This document shows, piece after piece, positions 13,208 to 14,035 of a DNA stretch of 14,035 nucleotides. The notes under the pieces were generated by a model. That model ran no database searches and was not told the origin of the DNA. It saw nothing but the letters and a program-made list of their open reading frames with translations. The position numbers were made by a program, and so were the translations under genes. Positions within the stretch are counted from its first letter, which is position 1; every line of letters starts with the position of its first letter. This DNA comes from CAYMTN01 sp964393335. Lineage in GTDB: Bacteria > Chloroflexota > Anaerolineae > Aggregatilineales > Aggregatilineaceae. The DNA lies in contig CAYMTN010000147.1 in the NCBI GenBank assembly GCA_964393335.1, forward strand, positions 1 through 14,035, read 5' to 3'.

Positions 13208-13213
13208 CGCACC

Positions 13214-14035
13214 GTGCCACTACCGCACGACACAACGATTGCCTACCGCGATATTGTCCTGCTCGTTGGCAAAGACCGGCGCACGTTCATCCGCACCGTC
13301 AACCAGGGCCAGCGCTTTGAATGTCACATGGGCTATATCAACTATGACGACATCGTCGGTCTGCCTTATGGGTCGCAGGTGCCAACCCAATTGGGTCACA
13401 AGCTGTTCGTCCTGCCCCCGCACACCGACGACGTGATCCGCCACTTGCAGCGCGAAGGCCAGATCATTTTCCCGAAAGACCTGGGATACATCATGTTAAA
13501 ACTGGGCATCCGGCCCGGCGTGCAGGTGATCGAAGCGGGCACGGGCAGCGGCGCGCTGACGATTACGCTGGCGATGCTGGTCGGAGAGACGGGGCACGTT
13601 TACACGTATGAGCGCCGCGCCCGCATGATGGAACGCGCGATGACGAACGTCCGGCGGCTGGACATGCTGGACCGCGTCACGTTTCACGGGTGCGACATCG
13701 CCGACGGCTTCGACGAACGCGACGTGCACGCGCTGTTCCTCGACGTGCGCGAACCGTGGGACTATCTGCCCCAGGCACGCGACGCGCTGCGCGGCGGCGG
13801 GTTCTTTGGGGCCATCGTGCCGACCATCAACCAGGTCATGACGCTGGCCGAGCACCTCTACAACGGCCCCTGGTTCATGCTGGAAATCGAAGAATTGATC
13901 CTGCGCCCCTACAAAACGATCCCGGCGCGCATCCGTCCCGATGATCAGGTGATCGGGCACACCGGCTTTTTGATCTTCGCCCGCGCCGTAGACCGCGAAG
14001 ATCGCAGCGACTCCGGCGACGAGCCTGAGCCGGAC
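13214..14035 (+). CDS. trmI: tRNA (adenine-58-N1) methyltransferase TrmI, 3' end cut by window
   Basis: An open frame of 274 codons from GTG 13214 to the window edge with no stop. It matches the TrmI/GCD14 family, which methylates A58 in the tRNA T loop using S-adenosylmethionine. Visible marks are FPKDLGYIM (86-94), the SAM loop EAGTGSGALT (107-116), YERRARM after strand 2, LFLDVREPWDYL (175-186, motif IV region), and the classic tail RPYKTIPARIRPDDQVIGHTGFLIFA (231-256). The N-terminal 65 residues form the small beta domain of the family. Known bacterial members are about 250-280 residues, so only a few codons are probably missing; the last residues are acidic (SDSGDEPEPD). It has its own promoter and is divergent from the receiver gene. 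It is thematically linked to the tRNA here only by its substrate class. Confidence 0.92.
   Translation, partial: MPLPHDTTIAYRDIVLLVGKDRRTFIRTVNQGQRFECHMGYINYDDIVGLPYGSQVPTQLGHKLFVLPPHTDDVIRHLQREGQIIFPKDLGYIMLKLGIRPGVQVIEAGTGSGALTITLAMLVGETGHVYTYERRARMMERAMTNVRRLDMLDRVTFHGCDIADGFDERDVHALFLDVREPWDYLPQARDALRGGGFFGAIVPTINQVMTLAEHLYNGPWFMLEIEELILRPYKTIPARIRPDDQVIGHTGFLIFARAVDREDRSDSGDEPEPD

Noticed and set aside
13012..13233. 73-codon minus-strand frame, and a TTTCGAGTC stretch within it resembling a tRNA T loop
   Set aside because: The frame overlaps the trmI promoter and start and has no domain or ribosome site. The T-loop-like stretch has no matching acceptor or anticodon arms.

Overview
The window looks like chromosomal DNA from a GC-rich, free-living bacterium, most likely a Chloroflexota of the Anaerolineae type. 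This is inferred from gene style: a Ser/Thr kinase with a Thr-Pro stalk and WD40 tail, an archaeal-type NDP-sugar pyrophosphorylase, a PPM phosphatase, and many GTG starts with purine-rich ribosome sites. No marker gene here fixes the taxonomy. No phage, insertion sequence, CRISPR array or rRNA was seen. No stretch over 300 bases lacks a gene.

Left part, minus strand: a membrane-anchored CxxCH haem protein lies at the left edge. Next comes a tight pair (4 bp apart) of a GT4 glycosyltransferase and an LPG-synthase-type flippase-like membrane protein, probably for envelope glycolipid or glycan work. Then comes a 992-residue receptor-like kinase with a cytoplasmic kinase domain, one membrane helix, an SH3b domain, a long Thr-Pro stalk and a seven-repeat WD40 propeller.

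Centre: upstream of the kinase, on the plus strand, is tRNA-Gly(CCC), preceded by a promoter with both consensus hexamers and followed by a clear terminator. Only 25 bp after that terminator begins a PPM (PP2C-type) phosphatase. Kinase and phosphatase thus sit divergently around the tRNA and may act on the same phosphoproteins (inference). The phosphatase converges on a NIF3-family metal protein, and the gap between them holds a small repeat element.

Right part, minus strand: a response-regulator receiver protein, a rhomboid protease, a GlmU-like NDP-sugar pyrophosphorylase, a phosphomanno/phosphoglucomutase and the NIF3-like gene. The pyrophosphorylase and mutase are 15 bp apart and form a nucleotide-sugar operon that could feed the glycosyltransferase. 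NIF3 has its own perfect -10 box covered by a palindrome resembling a Bacillus-type LexA/DinR box. At the right edge a plus-strand TrmI-type tRNA m1A58 methyltransferase runs off the end.

No wholly new system is evident. The most notable points are the receptor-like kinase facing a phosphatase across a tRNA, the phosphatase lying just behind the tRNA terminator, the LexA-like operator before NIF3, and a compact repeat element at about 7.8 kb.
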